DNA of 6,177 bases from Candidatus Nanohaloarchaea archaeon (GTDB lineage Archaea > EX4484-52 > GLR71): assembly GCA_030636885.1 (NCBI GenBank), contig DAOVVY010000052.1:1-6177 (forward strand), given 5' to 3'. Under the pieces are notes generated by a model. That model was not told where the DNA came from, did no database searches, and was given only the letters and a program-made list of their open reading frames with translations. This document shows positions 1-5,519 of this stretch, piece after piece. The stretch's first letter is position 1. Each line of letters begins with the position of its first letter. Position numbers and translations under genes: made by a program.

Positions 1-1
1 A

Positions 2-79
2 AGAACTCTTGAACAGGCCGCAGTTGAATATTCAGAAAAGAAAGAACAGTACGACAAGGACCTAGACGCTTTCCTGTAA
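2..79 (+). CDS. C-terminal end of an unidentified protein (5' partial)
   Basis: An open frame enters from the left edge and ends at a TAA at 77-79. It gives 25 residues, beginning RTLEQAAVEYSEK and ending DKDLDAFL. The stretch is highly charged, free of Pro and Gly, and looks like a terminal amphipathic or coiled-coil helix, as expected of a true protein tail rather than random reading. It converges on the minus-strand peptidase gene, and the two coding ends overlap by 18 bases (62-79). Too little is visible to name a family. The call rests on composition and on the absence of any other gene in this stretch. It would fail if the frame closes just upstream of the window. Confidence 0.5.
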   Translation, partial: RTLEQAAVEYSEKKEQYDKDLDAFL

Positions 80-1147
80 GAATGACGGTAGAAATTTAGC
101 TTTCTTAAGGATGCCTTCATCTAAAAGTTCTTTTACAAGGGGCAGGTCAGAAATACCGACTTTACCTACATAAAGTCGTTTAAGGTCGCCACCAGAATCA
201 ACAAAATCTTTTACTTTTTCATATCCTTCAAGATACACATGATCCTTGATGAACCCGCCACCTCTATAAGCCCGTACCGTCAGGTTCCATGCATCATCTT
301 CTGTAAGTTCATAATCTCTCAGTTTATCAAAACATTCCTTGAAATTCAAGCCTTTGAGAACAGAATCGACCGCTATGACCCTTCCTGCATAATTTTGCAT
401 AGTTCCTGGATTTATGTTGCCTGTTACAGATTCACAATATAGTGACAGTCCTTCTTCAGTTGATAAGTAACCAGGCAATCCTGTTGCAAATATCTTTAAT
501 TCTTGTTCATAACCATTTGCACCTCTAAAAATATGTCCTCCTATCTCGTGTACAATTAATTTGTTTACCCCGGCTTTCGAAAATTTACGATTTTTATTGA
601 GCTTAATCATTTTTTCAGCAGGATAGACATTAGTTAACTTTTTCTCAGAATATCCAACAGCCCAATCATCAATATTATAATCTTTCAATGCCTTTTCCAA
701 AGCAATCTTTACTTCTTCAGCAGATATATCTTTGATCGATTCAACAGGTTTAATCTCTAAAAGTAATTTGTCTGCTTTTTCAACCAGTTTTTCACTTGGA
801 ATACCATAGATTTTACTGCTTGCTTCTTGGATGAAAGCGTCATCACCACGATTCTCCATCATTTCAACCATTAACAAGGCTTCATCTCTTTTTTTAGTGT
901 ATAATTGACCTAAAGCATCGTCAGGGATATTAATAGACTTAATTTTTTCTATAATTTCAGAAGGGTCATATTCTAACTCTTTATATTCAAAATGAGGAGT
1001 ATATGAGTCACTAGAAAGAAATTTTCTTTTTTCTTGAGAATTATTTAATGGGGTAACATAATCCAATATATCTACAGCTTCAGCAAGAGTTTGAAGTAGA
1101 TTATCTAATTCAGTGTAATCTTGAACATTTATAGTCATTTTAGACAT
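62..1147 (-). CDS. DUF1704 / MATCAP-like metallo-carboxypeptidase, copy A
   Basis: This 361-residue protein belongs to the DUF1704 family, the group with bacterial QEGLA-motif proteins and eukaryotic MATCAP tubulin tyrosine carboxypeptidases. The zinc motif HEIGGH (H200, E201, H205) is followed by GLPGYLSTEEGLSLY around 223-237, equivalent to the family's QEGLA block, and by RAYRGGG and KDHVYLEGY near 292-309. Residues 1-180 form the less conserved N-terminal part. From family knowledge it should be a zinc peptidase trimming C-terminal residues, perhaps aromatic ones; the substrate here is unknown. No signal peptide or membrane segment is visible, so it is probably cytoplasmic. The first ATG was chosen because a TATA box lies 26 bp upstream; a second ATG is three codons in. 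It lies 65 bp downstream of its paralogue and has its own promoter. The metal and catalytic residues are intact, so activity is plausible. Confidence 0.88.
   Translation of the reverse strand: MSKMTINVQDYTELDNLLQTLAEAVDILDYVTPLNNSQEKRKFLSSDSYTPHFEYKELEYDPSEIIEKIKSINIPDDALGQLYTKKRDEALLMVEMMENRGDDAFIQEASSKIYGIPSEKLVEKADKLLLEIKPVESIKDISAEEVKIALEKALKDYNIDDWAVGYSEKKLTNVYPAEKMIKLNKNRKFSKAGVNKLIVHEIGGHIFRGANGYEQELKIFATGLPGYLSTEEGLSLYCESVTGNINPGTMQNYAGRVIAVDSVLKGLNFKECFDKLRDYELTEDDAWNLTVRAYRGGGFIKDHVYLEGYEKVKDFVDSGGDLKRLYVGKVGISDLPLVKELLDEGILKKAKFLPSFLQESV
228..293. repeat. Near-identical DNA block shared by the two peptidase copies (copy A end)
   Basis: This block pairs with 1373-1438. It contains exact shared runs of 22 nt (228-249 with 1373-1394) and 26 nt (258-283 with 1403-1428), separated by short mismatches, and ends in a shared TTCCATGCA. 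It encodes the conserved RAYRGGG to KDHVYLEGY segment. DNA-level identity here is higher than elsewhere in the two genes, consistent with recent duplication, gene conversion or very strong constraint. Confidence 0.7.
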
Positions 1148-1167
1148 AAGTAATATAGGTTTCTGTA

Positions 1168-1179
1168 GTTTATAAAGCT
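1168..1179 (-). promoter_or_regulatory. TATA box of peptidase copy A
   Basis: On the minus strand the sequence reads AGCTTTATAAAC, with the TATA core at about 1169-1176. Its centre is about 26 bp upstream of the ATG at 1147, so transcription should begin at or within a base or two of the start codon (leaderless). No Shine-Dalgarno-like purine run precedes the ATG. The element lies in the 65-bp gap after copy B, so copy A can be transcribed independently of it. Confidence 0.6.
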
Positions 1180-1212
1180 ATCTATTTGTTATCACTTACA
1201 AAAGACAAATAT

Positions 1213-2292
1213 TTATTTATCCAGAAAACAAGGCAGGTATTCAGGTTTTTTAAGAATGCCTTCCTCTAAAAGTTCTTCAACCAGTGGCAGGTCAGAAATA
1301 CTGAATTTACCGACATAAAGCATTCTAAGGTCTCCACCTGCATCTGCAAACGCCTTTATTTTGTAATATCCCTCAAGATACACATGATCCTTGACATAGC
1401 CACCACCTCTATAAGCCCGTACCGTCAGATTCCATGCATGTTCAGCACTTAAATCATAATCCAGAACCAATATATCAAAACAGTCTCTGAAACCCAACCC
1501 TTTACACAAAGAATCAACCGCAATAACCCGTCCTGCATAATCGCGCATCAATTCAGGGCTGGTGTTACCAGTCTTATGCTCAAAATATGATGCCAATCCT
1601 TCTTCGGTCGACAAGTAACCAGGCAATCCTGTAGCAAATATCTTTAATGGCTGAGCATGACCATTCGCCGCCCTCAATGCATGTACTCCTACTTCATGTA
1701 CACCTAATCGTTTAGGGTCAATTGATGCGAATTTTCGTGTCTTGCAGATCGTAATCTTTTTCTCAGCAGGATAGACAGTGGTCCATCTTTTACTTGAATA
1801 TTCAATAGTCCAATCAGTCAGATTATCATCATCCAACGCTTCTTTCAAAGCCATTTTGACCTTTGTGGCAGATACATCTTTCTTTAGTTCAGAGGCAGGT
1901 ATTTTTTTCAATATCTTTTTTGCAAGAACCACAAGTTTCTTGCTGGGTGTACCATAGATGCTACTGCTTGCCTTTTTGATGAACTTTTTATCATCCCGGT
2001 TCATCATCATCTCATTCATCAGCAATATCTCTCGTTTCCGATGTGCAAATATAGTTCCCAAGACATCATTAGGAACTCTTATTGATTTTAGTTTACCTTC
2101 AACAAGGGAAGCGTCATATTCTAATTTTTTATACCTGAAATTAGGTACATATTTTGGGTCAGAAAAGAATTTAGTTTTTTCATCATCATCATTTAGGGGG
2201 GTAAGGTAATACAACGGTTTTATGTCTTTTGCAAGGTCGATAAGGGTCCTGTCCAGTTCATTGTACTCTCTGATACTTCTTGCTGGTTTCAT
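1213..2292 (-). CDS. DUF1704 / MATCAP-like metallo-carboxypeptidase, copy B
   Basis: This is a paralogue of the downstream peptidase, 359 residues with the start chosen here. HEVGVH supplies H199, E200 and H204. It is followed by an EEGLA block (E230, E231) within the shared LKIFATGLPGYLSTEEGL, then RAYRGGG and KDHVYLEGY near the C-terminus. From the zinc motif onward the two copies agree at roughly 70% of positions by eye; the N-terminal halves agree much less. The role inferred from the family is a zinc carboxypeptidase, substrate unknown. An in-frame ATG six codons upstream (2308-2310) would add MISILC, but the TATA box at 2314-2321 puts the transcript start at about 2292, exactly on the internal ATG, which also matches the paralogue's N-terminus better. 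No export signal is seen. The third motif position is Val here, where many relatives as I recall them have Thr. Confidence 0.87.
   Translation of the reverse strand: MKPARSIREYNELDRTLIDLAKDIKPLYYLTPLNDDDEKTKFFSDPKYVPNFRYKKLEYDASLVEGKLKSIRVPNDVLGTIFAHRKREILLMNEMMMNRDDKKFIKKASSSIYGTPSKKLVVLAKKILKKIPASELKKDVSATKVKMALKEALDDDNLTDWTIEYSSKRWTTVYPAEKKITICKTRKFASIDPKRLGVHEVGVHALRAANGHAQPLKIFATGLPGYLSTEEGLASYFEHKTGNTSPELMRDYAGRVIAVDSLCKGLGFRDCFDILVLDYDLSAEHAWNLTVRAYRGGGYVKDHVYLEGYYKIKAFADAGGDLRMLYVGKFSISDLPLVEELLEEGILKKPEYLPCFLDK
1373..1438. repeat. Near-identical DNA block shared by the two peptidase copies (copy B end)
   Basis: This is the partner of 228-293, in the same orientation about 1145 bp away. 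Because the copies are direct repeats, homologous recombination between them could delete one gene or leave a hybrid. Confidence 0.7.
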
Positions 2293-2312
2293 ACATAATA
2301 TAGATATCATTA

Positions 2313-2325
2313 CTATATAAATAAT
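2313..2325 (-). promoter_or_regulatory. TATA box of peptidase copy B
   Basis: On the minus strand ATTATTTATATAG contains TTTATATA at 2314-2321. Its centre is 25-26 bp upstream of the ATG at 2292, matching the spacing at the other promoters in this window. It is only a few bases upstream of the alternative ATG at 2310, which would therefore fall inside the promoter and not in the transcript. This is the main argument for the shorter start. Confidence 0.6.
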
Positions 2326-2373
2326 TATGATTGGTCAGTTTAAAATAGACCTATACATTCTCATTTTAAGTAA

Positions 2374-2397
2374 AATATCAATTTTAATATCAATTTT
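2374..2397. repeat. Perfect 12-bp tandem repeat in the divergent intergenic region
   Basis: AATATCAATTTT occurs twice, back to back, at 2374-2385 and 2386-2397. It lies upstream of the TATA box of the plus-strand membrane protein gene and about 55 bp upstream of the promoter of the minus-strand peptidase. It could be a regulator or chromatin-protein site, or chance in AT-rich DNA. Confidence 0.6.
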
Positions 2398-2439
2398 TTA
2401 AGAAAGAATTCGATATCTTAAAATATTTATATCTTAAAA
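2398..2439 (+). promoter_or_regulatory. Promoter of the membrane protein gene, with flanking repeats (possible operator)
   Basis: The TATA element TATTTATA at about 2424-2431 is centred 25-26 bp before the ATG at 2453, predicting a leaderless transcript. It is bracketed by an exact 11-bp direct repeat, ATATCTTAAAA, at 2413-2423 and 2429-2439, start-to-start 16 bp. A third, inverted half-copy (TTAAGA, 2398-2403) lies upstream and forms TTAAGA-N12-TCTTAA with the first repeat. The repeats cover the TFB/TBP contact region and the DNA just downstream of it, the usual place for an archaeal repressor or activator. Regulatory function is inferred only from position and repetition. Confidence 0.5.
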
Positions 2440-2452
2440 ACCAAATAAAACA

Positions 2453-2836
2453 ATGGAACAGCCAAAAAAAGTATTGATTTACGGAATCCTTATCTGGCTC
2501 ATACCTTTTGTAGCCTCTTTCATATTCTACAGGCCTGACGGCACTCTGGTCATAAGCCAGATTTTCTTCAAGACCATAATGATACTGGTGGGCGCACCCG
2601 TCGGAATCTACCTTGCAGTACGGTATCTGGGCACATTAGAGAAAGATTACCTTAAAGCTGGGATAAGTATAGGTCTTGTCTGGTTTGTTATGAGTGTCGC
2701 GCTAGACCTTGTCATTCTTGTGCCTATGTCTGGGATGGGTATTGCGCAGTATTTCCAAGAGATAGGATTGAGATACCTCATCATCCCTATGATTACGGTA
2801 GGTATGGGTTCTGTTTTGGAGAGTAAGACAAAATAA
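2453..2836 (+). CDS. Small four-helix integral membrane protein, uncharacterised
   Basis: This 127-residue protein is almost entirely membrane-embedded, with hydrophobic segments at about 7-26, 35-58, 67-91 and 104-122. Short charged loops separate them: RPDG after helix 1 and LEKDY between helices 2 and 3. The N-terminus (EQPKK) and C-terminus (ESKTK) both carry lysines, which predicts both ends in the cytoplasm. The second half, with DLVILVPMSGM followed by YFQEIGLRYLIIP, resembles a conserved family of small membrane proteins I have seen in archaea and bacteria, but I cannot name it or assign a function. The only likely start is the ATG placed at leaderless distance from its TATA box. It is divergent from peptidase copy B and followed 52 bp later by a gene with a separate promoter. 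Confidence 0.8.
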   Translation: MEQPKKVLIYGILIWLIPFVASFIFYRPDGTLVISQIFFKTIMILVGAPVGIYLAVRYLGTLEKDYLKAGISIGLVWFVMSVALDLVILVPMSGMGIAQYFQEIGLRYLIIPMITVGMGSVLESKTK

Positions 2837-2856
2837 GTATACCAACTCACCCAAAA

Positions 2857-2867
2857 ACCTTAAAAAC
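2857..2867 (+). promoter_or_regulatory. TATA-like element of the small acidic protein gene
   Basis: ACCTTAAAAAC contains CTTAAAAA at 2859-2866, centred 26-27 bp before the ATG at 2889. It is weaker than the other TATA boxes here, but the spacing is the same. It also selects 2889 over the overlapping ATG at 2885, which reads only ATG CAT GAG TAA. Confidence 0.45.
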
Positions 2868-2888
2868 ATCAGAATACAATAATTATGC

Positions 2889-3323
2889 ATGAGTAACAAT
2901 AAGAGTTCATATAAATCAGTTCTTCTAGAGAGACATCTGCCCGACATAGATGACACGATACCTTTTGAATATCTTGAAAGAGCAGAAGTGACAGACCTTT
3001 CTGGCAACAAACTTACAATCCTGAAAGATGGCAATGAAACAAAATTATATTTTGGCACAACCCATGATACTGTATTTCTTACTGAAACAGAGATTGAAAA
3101 TGCTGCAGAATATTATCACGTAATAAAAGCAGATAAATATGATCCAGTTGAAACTATCCCTGGACTGATAGGTGCTACAATAGCAAGTATAGACGTAAAA
3201 TATGCATCAGATGCTGATGAAATTATGGAAACTCCTGAACTTGTAAACATTGTGATGGATACAGATCTTTCTATACAGATACCTGCAGTCGGTCATATCA
3301 TAAATATATTATACACCGAATGA
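2889..3323 (+). CDS. Hypothetical acidic protein, 144 residues
   Basis: I do not recognise a family. The protein is soluble, acidic, has no Cys, and lacks a signal peptide or membrane segment. A short basic N-terminus (about 1-15) is followed by alternating short beta-like stretches (AEVTDLSGNKLTILKDG, TKLYFGTTHDTVFLT) and then a helix (ETEIENAAEYYHVIK). The C-terminal half, with repeated hydrophobic strands near IGATIASIDVKY, LVNIVMDTDLSIQI and HIINILYTE, suggests a small compact alpha/beta domain. Reality as a gene is supported by its length, a promoter at the usual spacing and the absence of a competing frame. It is on the same strand as the membrane protein gene 52 bp upstream but has its own TATA-like element. 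It converges on the unrecognised minus-strand gene across a 54-bp gap. Confidence 0.75.
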   Translation: MSNNKSSYKSVLLERHLPDIDDTIPFEYLERAEVTDLSGNKLTILKDGNETKLYFGTTHDTVFLTETEIENAAEYYHVIKADKYDPVETIPGLIGATIASIDVKYASDADEIMETPELVNIVMDTDLSIQIPAVGHIINILYTE

Positions 3324-3377
3324 GTTTTGCACAGATCACATAATCAAGAATTTATCGCATAGTTTGACTTAAACCTT

Positions 3378-4061
3378 TTATGTTCTGCTTAGCTTTTCTA
3401 GGTTTCTAAAAATAGTATTTATTTTCTCTAAAGCAAGACCCACATCAATAGTCGTATCTCTCAGTTTAGCATGATTATGTTTATCTGCAATGGTCCAGCG
3501 AGGTGCCATATCATTTGGTATGTATCCGTTAGGTATTTGAAATATTTCATCTCGCAATACATCATCTCCGATTAGTTCGGTCTTAAATGTATGTATACCA
3601 TCTATTTCAGTTATAGTGTCCATGAGCTTTATCAGATTTGCAGGGTCATCTGCAGACCCATATAGTCCAAGTATATTGCAGGGACGTAATGAATATAGTG
3701 AATCTTTATGTGTGAATAACCCATTGCTCATATATAATTTACAATCAGGGGCATTCAGCCCTTCATCCAATAATTTATTGAAATTAGACACAAGTGATAA
3801 GTAATTGATATTGCCTTCATCATCCAGACACATACCCATATCCTCATTATTTTTCAATTCCATTTCATCAAGATACAGATTTCCAATCCATTTCAATGAC
3901 AAGGAATCGTTTTTGGAGATACCATACTGCAGTAATTGTTCTTTTAGTGACTCATCGATATAATTGATAGACCCTTGCATGTTATTTGAATGACCGGAAC
4001 AATTCATTGAATACACACCTTTTAAGATATTATTTTTATGGACACCCATCTGAATGGACAT
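3378..4061 (-). CDS. Hypothetical protein, about 227 residues
   Basis: No family is recognised. The protein looks soluble, with no signal peptide or membrane span. It is mixed alpha/beta with a central LYSLRPCNILGLYGSADD region and a C-terminal amphipathic helix (LALEKINTIFRNLEKL). Four cysteines are scattered rather than paired as a metal site. The start is uncertain. A GTG at 4070 would add three residues. The first in-frame ATG, used here, is at 4061; others are at 4049 and 4007. The best TATA-like element (4098-4107) predicts transcription from about 4077, so this gene, unlike its neighbours, seems to have a short leader. It lies 92 bp downstream of the four-cysteine microprotein gene. 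The frame is long, stop-free and has no plausible rival, so it is likely real. Confidence 0.72.
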   Translation of the reverse strand: MSIQMGVHKNNILKGVYSMNCSGHSNNMQGSINYIDESLKEQLLQYGISKNDSLSLKWIGNLYLDEMELKNNEDMGMCLDDEGNINYLSLVSNFNKLLDEGLNAPDCKLYMSNGLFTHKDSLYSLRPCNILGLYGSADDPANLIKLMDTITEIDGIHTFKTELIGDDVLRDEIFQIPNGYIPNDMAPRWTIADKHNHAKLRDTTIDVGLALEKINTIFRNLEKLSRT

Positions 4062-4097
4062 TGATGTCACATTGACTTAATTATCACATGATTAAAT

Positions 4098-4107
4098 CTT
4101 TTTAAAG
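4098..4107 (-). promoter_or_regulatory. Probable TATA element of the 227-residue protein gene
   Basis: On the minus strand CTTTAAAAAG is centred near 4103, predicting transcription from about 4076-4078. That leaves roughly 7 bases before the GTG at 4070 or 16 before the ATG at 4061. A second AT-rich element, GATTTAATC at 4090-4098, would instead place the start near 4068. The evidence does not decide between them. Confidence 0.35.
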
Positions 4108-4136
4108 CTATTGGTGTTTTGGGCCTACTGCGCAGA

Positions 4137-4153
4137 TACAACAAAAATAAACA
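4137..4153 (-). terminator. T-rich stretch after the microprotein gene
   Basis: Right after the TGA of the 64-residue gene, the minus strand reads TGTTTATTTTTGTTG, a U-rich run of the type that ends archaeal transcripts without a hairpin. No stable stem is seen. The call is tentative because the region is generally AT-rich. Confidence 0.3.
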
Positions 4154-4348
4154 TCAACTTTTAATAATCTCAACCAGCTCAAGAACAGAAATGATATTTT
4201 TAGAAGCCATATAATTTCCCAACTCTATTGGGGATCTATAATTACCACAGTTTGCGCGCTTTAAATGATCACAGGAACCTCTATCATTACATAATAAATT
4301 GTAAATACAAGGTGCACTATAGTCCTCAGAATTGTCATTATAACCCAT
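4154..4348 (-). CDS. Four-cysteine microprotein, 64 residues
   Basis: This small protein has four cysteines at 14, 20, 26 and 34 (C-x5-C-x5-C-x7-C), with a His at 28, all in the first half. A hydrophobic helix with a polar N-terminus (about 46-64, IISVLELVEII) follows. The spacing suggests a zinc or iron-sulfur site, or possibly disulfides, but the usual CxxC knuckles are absent and I cannot match a family. There is no signal peptide, so metal binding in the cytoplasm is more likely than disulfides. Being a real gene is supported by a strong TATA box at leaderless distance and a T-rich stretch after the stop. It lies 37 bp downstream of the DRG GTPase gene with its own promoter between. Confidence 0.62.
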   Translation of the reverse strand: MGYNDNSEDYSAPCIYNLLCNDRGSCDHLKRANCGNYRSPIELGNYMASKNIISVLELVEIIKS

Positions 4349-4370
4349 ACATCATAATACATAATCCAAT

Positions 4371-4380
4371 ATTTATAAAC
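4371..4380 (-). promoter_or_regulatory. TATA box of the microprotein gene
   Basis: GTTTATAAAT on the minus strand has its core TTTATAAA at 4372-4379, centred 27-28 bp before the ATG at 4348. It sits directly after the stop codon of the GTPase gene (4386-4388). The core is palindromic, but nothing on the plus strand looks like a gene it would serve. Confidence 0.55.
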
Positions 4381-4385
4381 CCTAA

Positions 4386-5486
4386 TCAAAGATGCAGTTC
4401 GACAGCATCTCCGTCAACAAGCACATGCCTAAGATTCTTTCTCTGTCCGTCAAATTTAGCAGACTTACCGAATATTCGCGCATACTTGAACCTTTTCTTG
4501 AAACTCATATGCAACTTGTCGCACACGTCCCCAACCGTACAACCTTTAGTCATAATCAAAGGTTCATCCATGTCGACCTCTTTACCAACGGGTTTTGTAT
4601 GTATCTGGATAAAATGGAGTTTATCATATATCATAGACTTTAATTCAGCAAGATTAGTTTCTTTTTCAGCAGATATAAAATGTACGATGTCATCTGGATA
4701 CTTATTGCGTATGGATTCCATCTCAACCTCATCAATGAATTCAGATTTATTGATAAGTACCATCATAGGGACATATTTTCTGTTTGCAAGTATAATGTCT
4801 GTAAGCTGATCATCTGTCACATCTGTATATATGACAACATTAGCATTCATAATTCTGTGCCCGTTAAGAACTGCTTTGACTGTCCTCTCATCAATTTTTT
4901 TAAGTTTTACAGCTGTATTGACACATATCCCGCCACGACCAGTCTTTTCAATTGTAACATCTGGTTTTTTTGATTCAAGCCGTATACGACCCTTATACAG
5001 TTCTTTCTTAATTATGTCAATGTGCCGTATCTTAAACACATCAGTCATGATAATTACAAGATCTGAATTGCAAATTACAGACAGTATCTCACGACCCCGT
5101 CCTTTACCTTCAGCAGCGCCCTCAATTATTCCCGGAACATCAAGTATCTGTATTTTTGCACCCTCATATTCTAAAACCCCGGGAATAACATCAAGTGTTG
5201 TAAAATCATAACCTCCAACCTCAGAATTAGCATTTGTAATCTTGTTAAGTAACGTAGACTTCCCAACAGATGGAAACCCTATAAGCACAACTGTGGCATC
5301 ACCTGTCTTCTTTACTGAATACCCGCCCAGAGCAGCCCCAGTCCCAGATGCCTTTTTCTCACGGGTTTCACTAAGTGCTGCAATTTTAGCCTTAAGGAGT
5401 CCTCTATGGTGTTGTGTGCCTTTATTTGATGGTGTCCTATCAAGTTCTTCCCTAAGCTTTTGTATCTTATTTTCTTCAGCGCCCAT
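4386..5486 (-). CDS. drg: DRG-family GTP-binding protein (OBG-type GTPase with TGS domain)
   Basis: This 366-residue protein matches archaeal and eukaryotic DRG (developmentally regulated GTP-binding protein) end to end. The N-terminal helical region (1-45, with RTPSNKGTQHHRGLLKAKIA) is the DRG hallmark. The G domain has GFPSVGKST (70-78, G1), TTLD (96-99, G2), DVPG (116-119, G3) followed by IIEGAAEGKGRGREI, NKSE (246-249, G4) and SAEKETN (272-278, G5). The DRG-specific insert lies between G3 and G4 at about 165-230. A TGS domain (about 295-366) includes EPLIMTKGCTVGDVC and the YARIFG stretch. Eukaryotic DRGs bind translating ribosomes and are potassium-stimulated GTPases, so a cytoplasmic translation-associated role is the likely function. 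An oddity is the Glu at the last position of the guanine motif, where NKxD is canonical. The start ATG lies 27 bp from a good TATA box. Confidence 0.96.
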   Translation of the reverse strand: MGAEENKIQKLREELDRTPSNKGTQHHRGLLKAKIAALSETREKKASGTGAALGGYSVKKTGDATVVLIGFPSVGKSTLLNKITNANSEVGGYDFTTLDVIPGVLEYEGAKIQILDVPGIIEGAAEGKGRGREILSVICNSDLVIIMTDVFKIRHIDIIKKELYKGRIRLESKKPDVTIEKTGRGGICVNTAVKLKKIDERTVKAVLNGHRIMNANVVIYTDVTDDQLTDIILANRKYVPMMVLINKSEFIDEVEMESIRNKYPDDIVHFISAEKETNLAELKSMIYDKLHFIQIHTKPVGKEVDMDEPLIMTKGCTVGDVCDKLHMSFKKRFKYARIFGKSAKFDGQRKNLRHVLVDGDAVELHL

Positions 5487-5507
5487 ATGCTTTCAATTAA
5501 TACTAGT

Positions 5508-5519
5508 ATATTATAAATA
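5508..5519 (-). promoter_or_regulatory. TATA box of the DRG GTPase gene
   Basis: On the minus strand ATTTATAATATA contains TTTATAAT at 5510-5517, centred 27-28 bp before the ATG at 5486. This again implies a leaderless transcript, and no ribosome-binding purine run precedes the ATG. Confidence 0.6.

Noticed and set aside
62..2292. Reading the peptidase pair as bacterial transfer
   Set aside because: Both genes have archaeal TATA elements at leaderless spacing and base composition like their neighbours by eye. Transfer cannot be judged without a tree.
2327..2401. Plus-strand 24-codon hydrophobic frame in the divergent intergenic region, ending in ISILISIF
   Set aside because: Its hydrophobic repeat is simply the translation of the 12-bp AT-rich tandem repeat, there is no good TATA box at the right distance, and it ends inside the promoter region of the membrane protein gene.
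2702..3058. Minus-strand frame of 118 codons opposite the membrane protein and small acidic protein genes
   Set aside because: It spans the promoter and start of one gene and the end of another and has no promoter or plausible domain. The plus-strand genes explain this stretch better.
3324..3377. Possible shared terminator between the two convergent genes
   Set aside because: The gap holds only one short T-run (CCTTTTATG) and no stem or long U-tract, so no terminator could be supported.
4228..4809. A long plus-strand open frame (193 codons) opposite the microprotein and GTPase genes
   Set aside because: It is antisense to the TGS and G-domain coding region of the well-supported DRG gene, and its product looks like an unconstrained low-quality translation. 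It is a shadow of the real genes.
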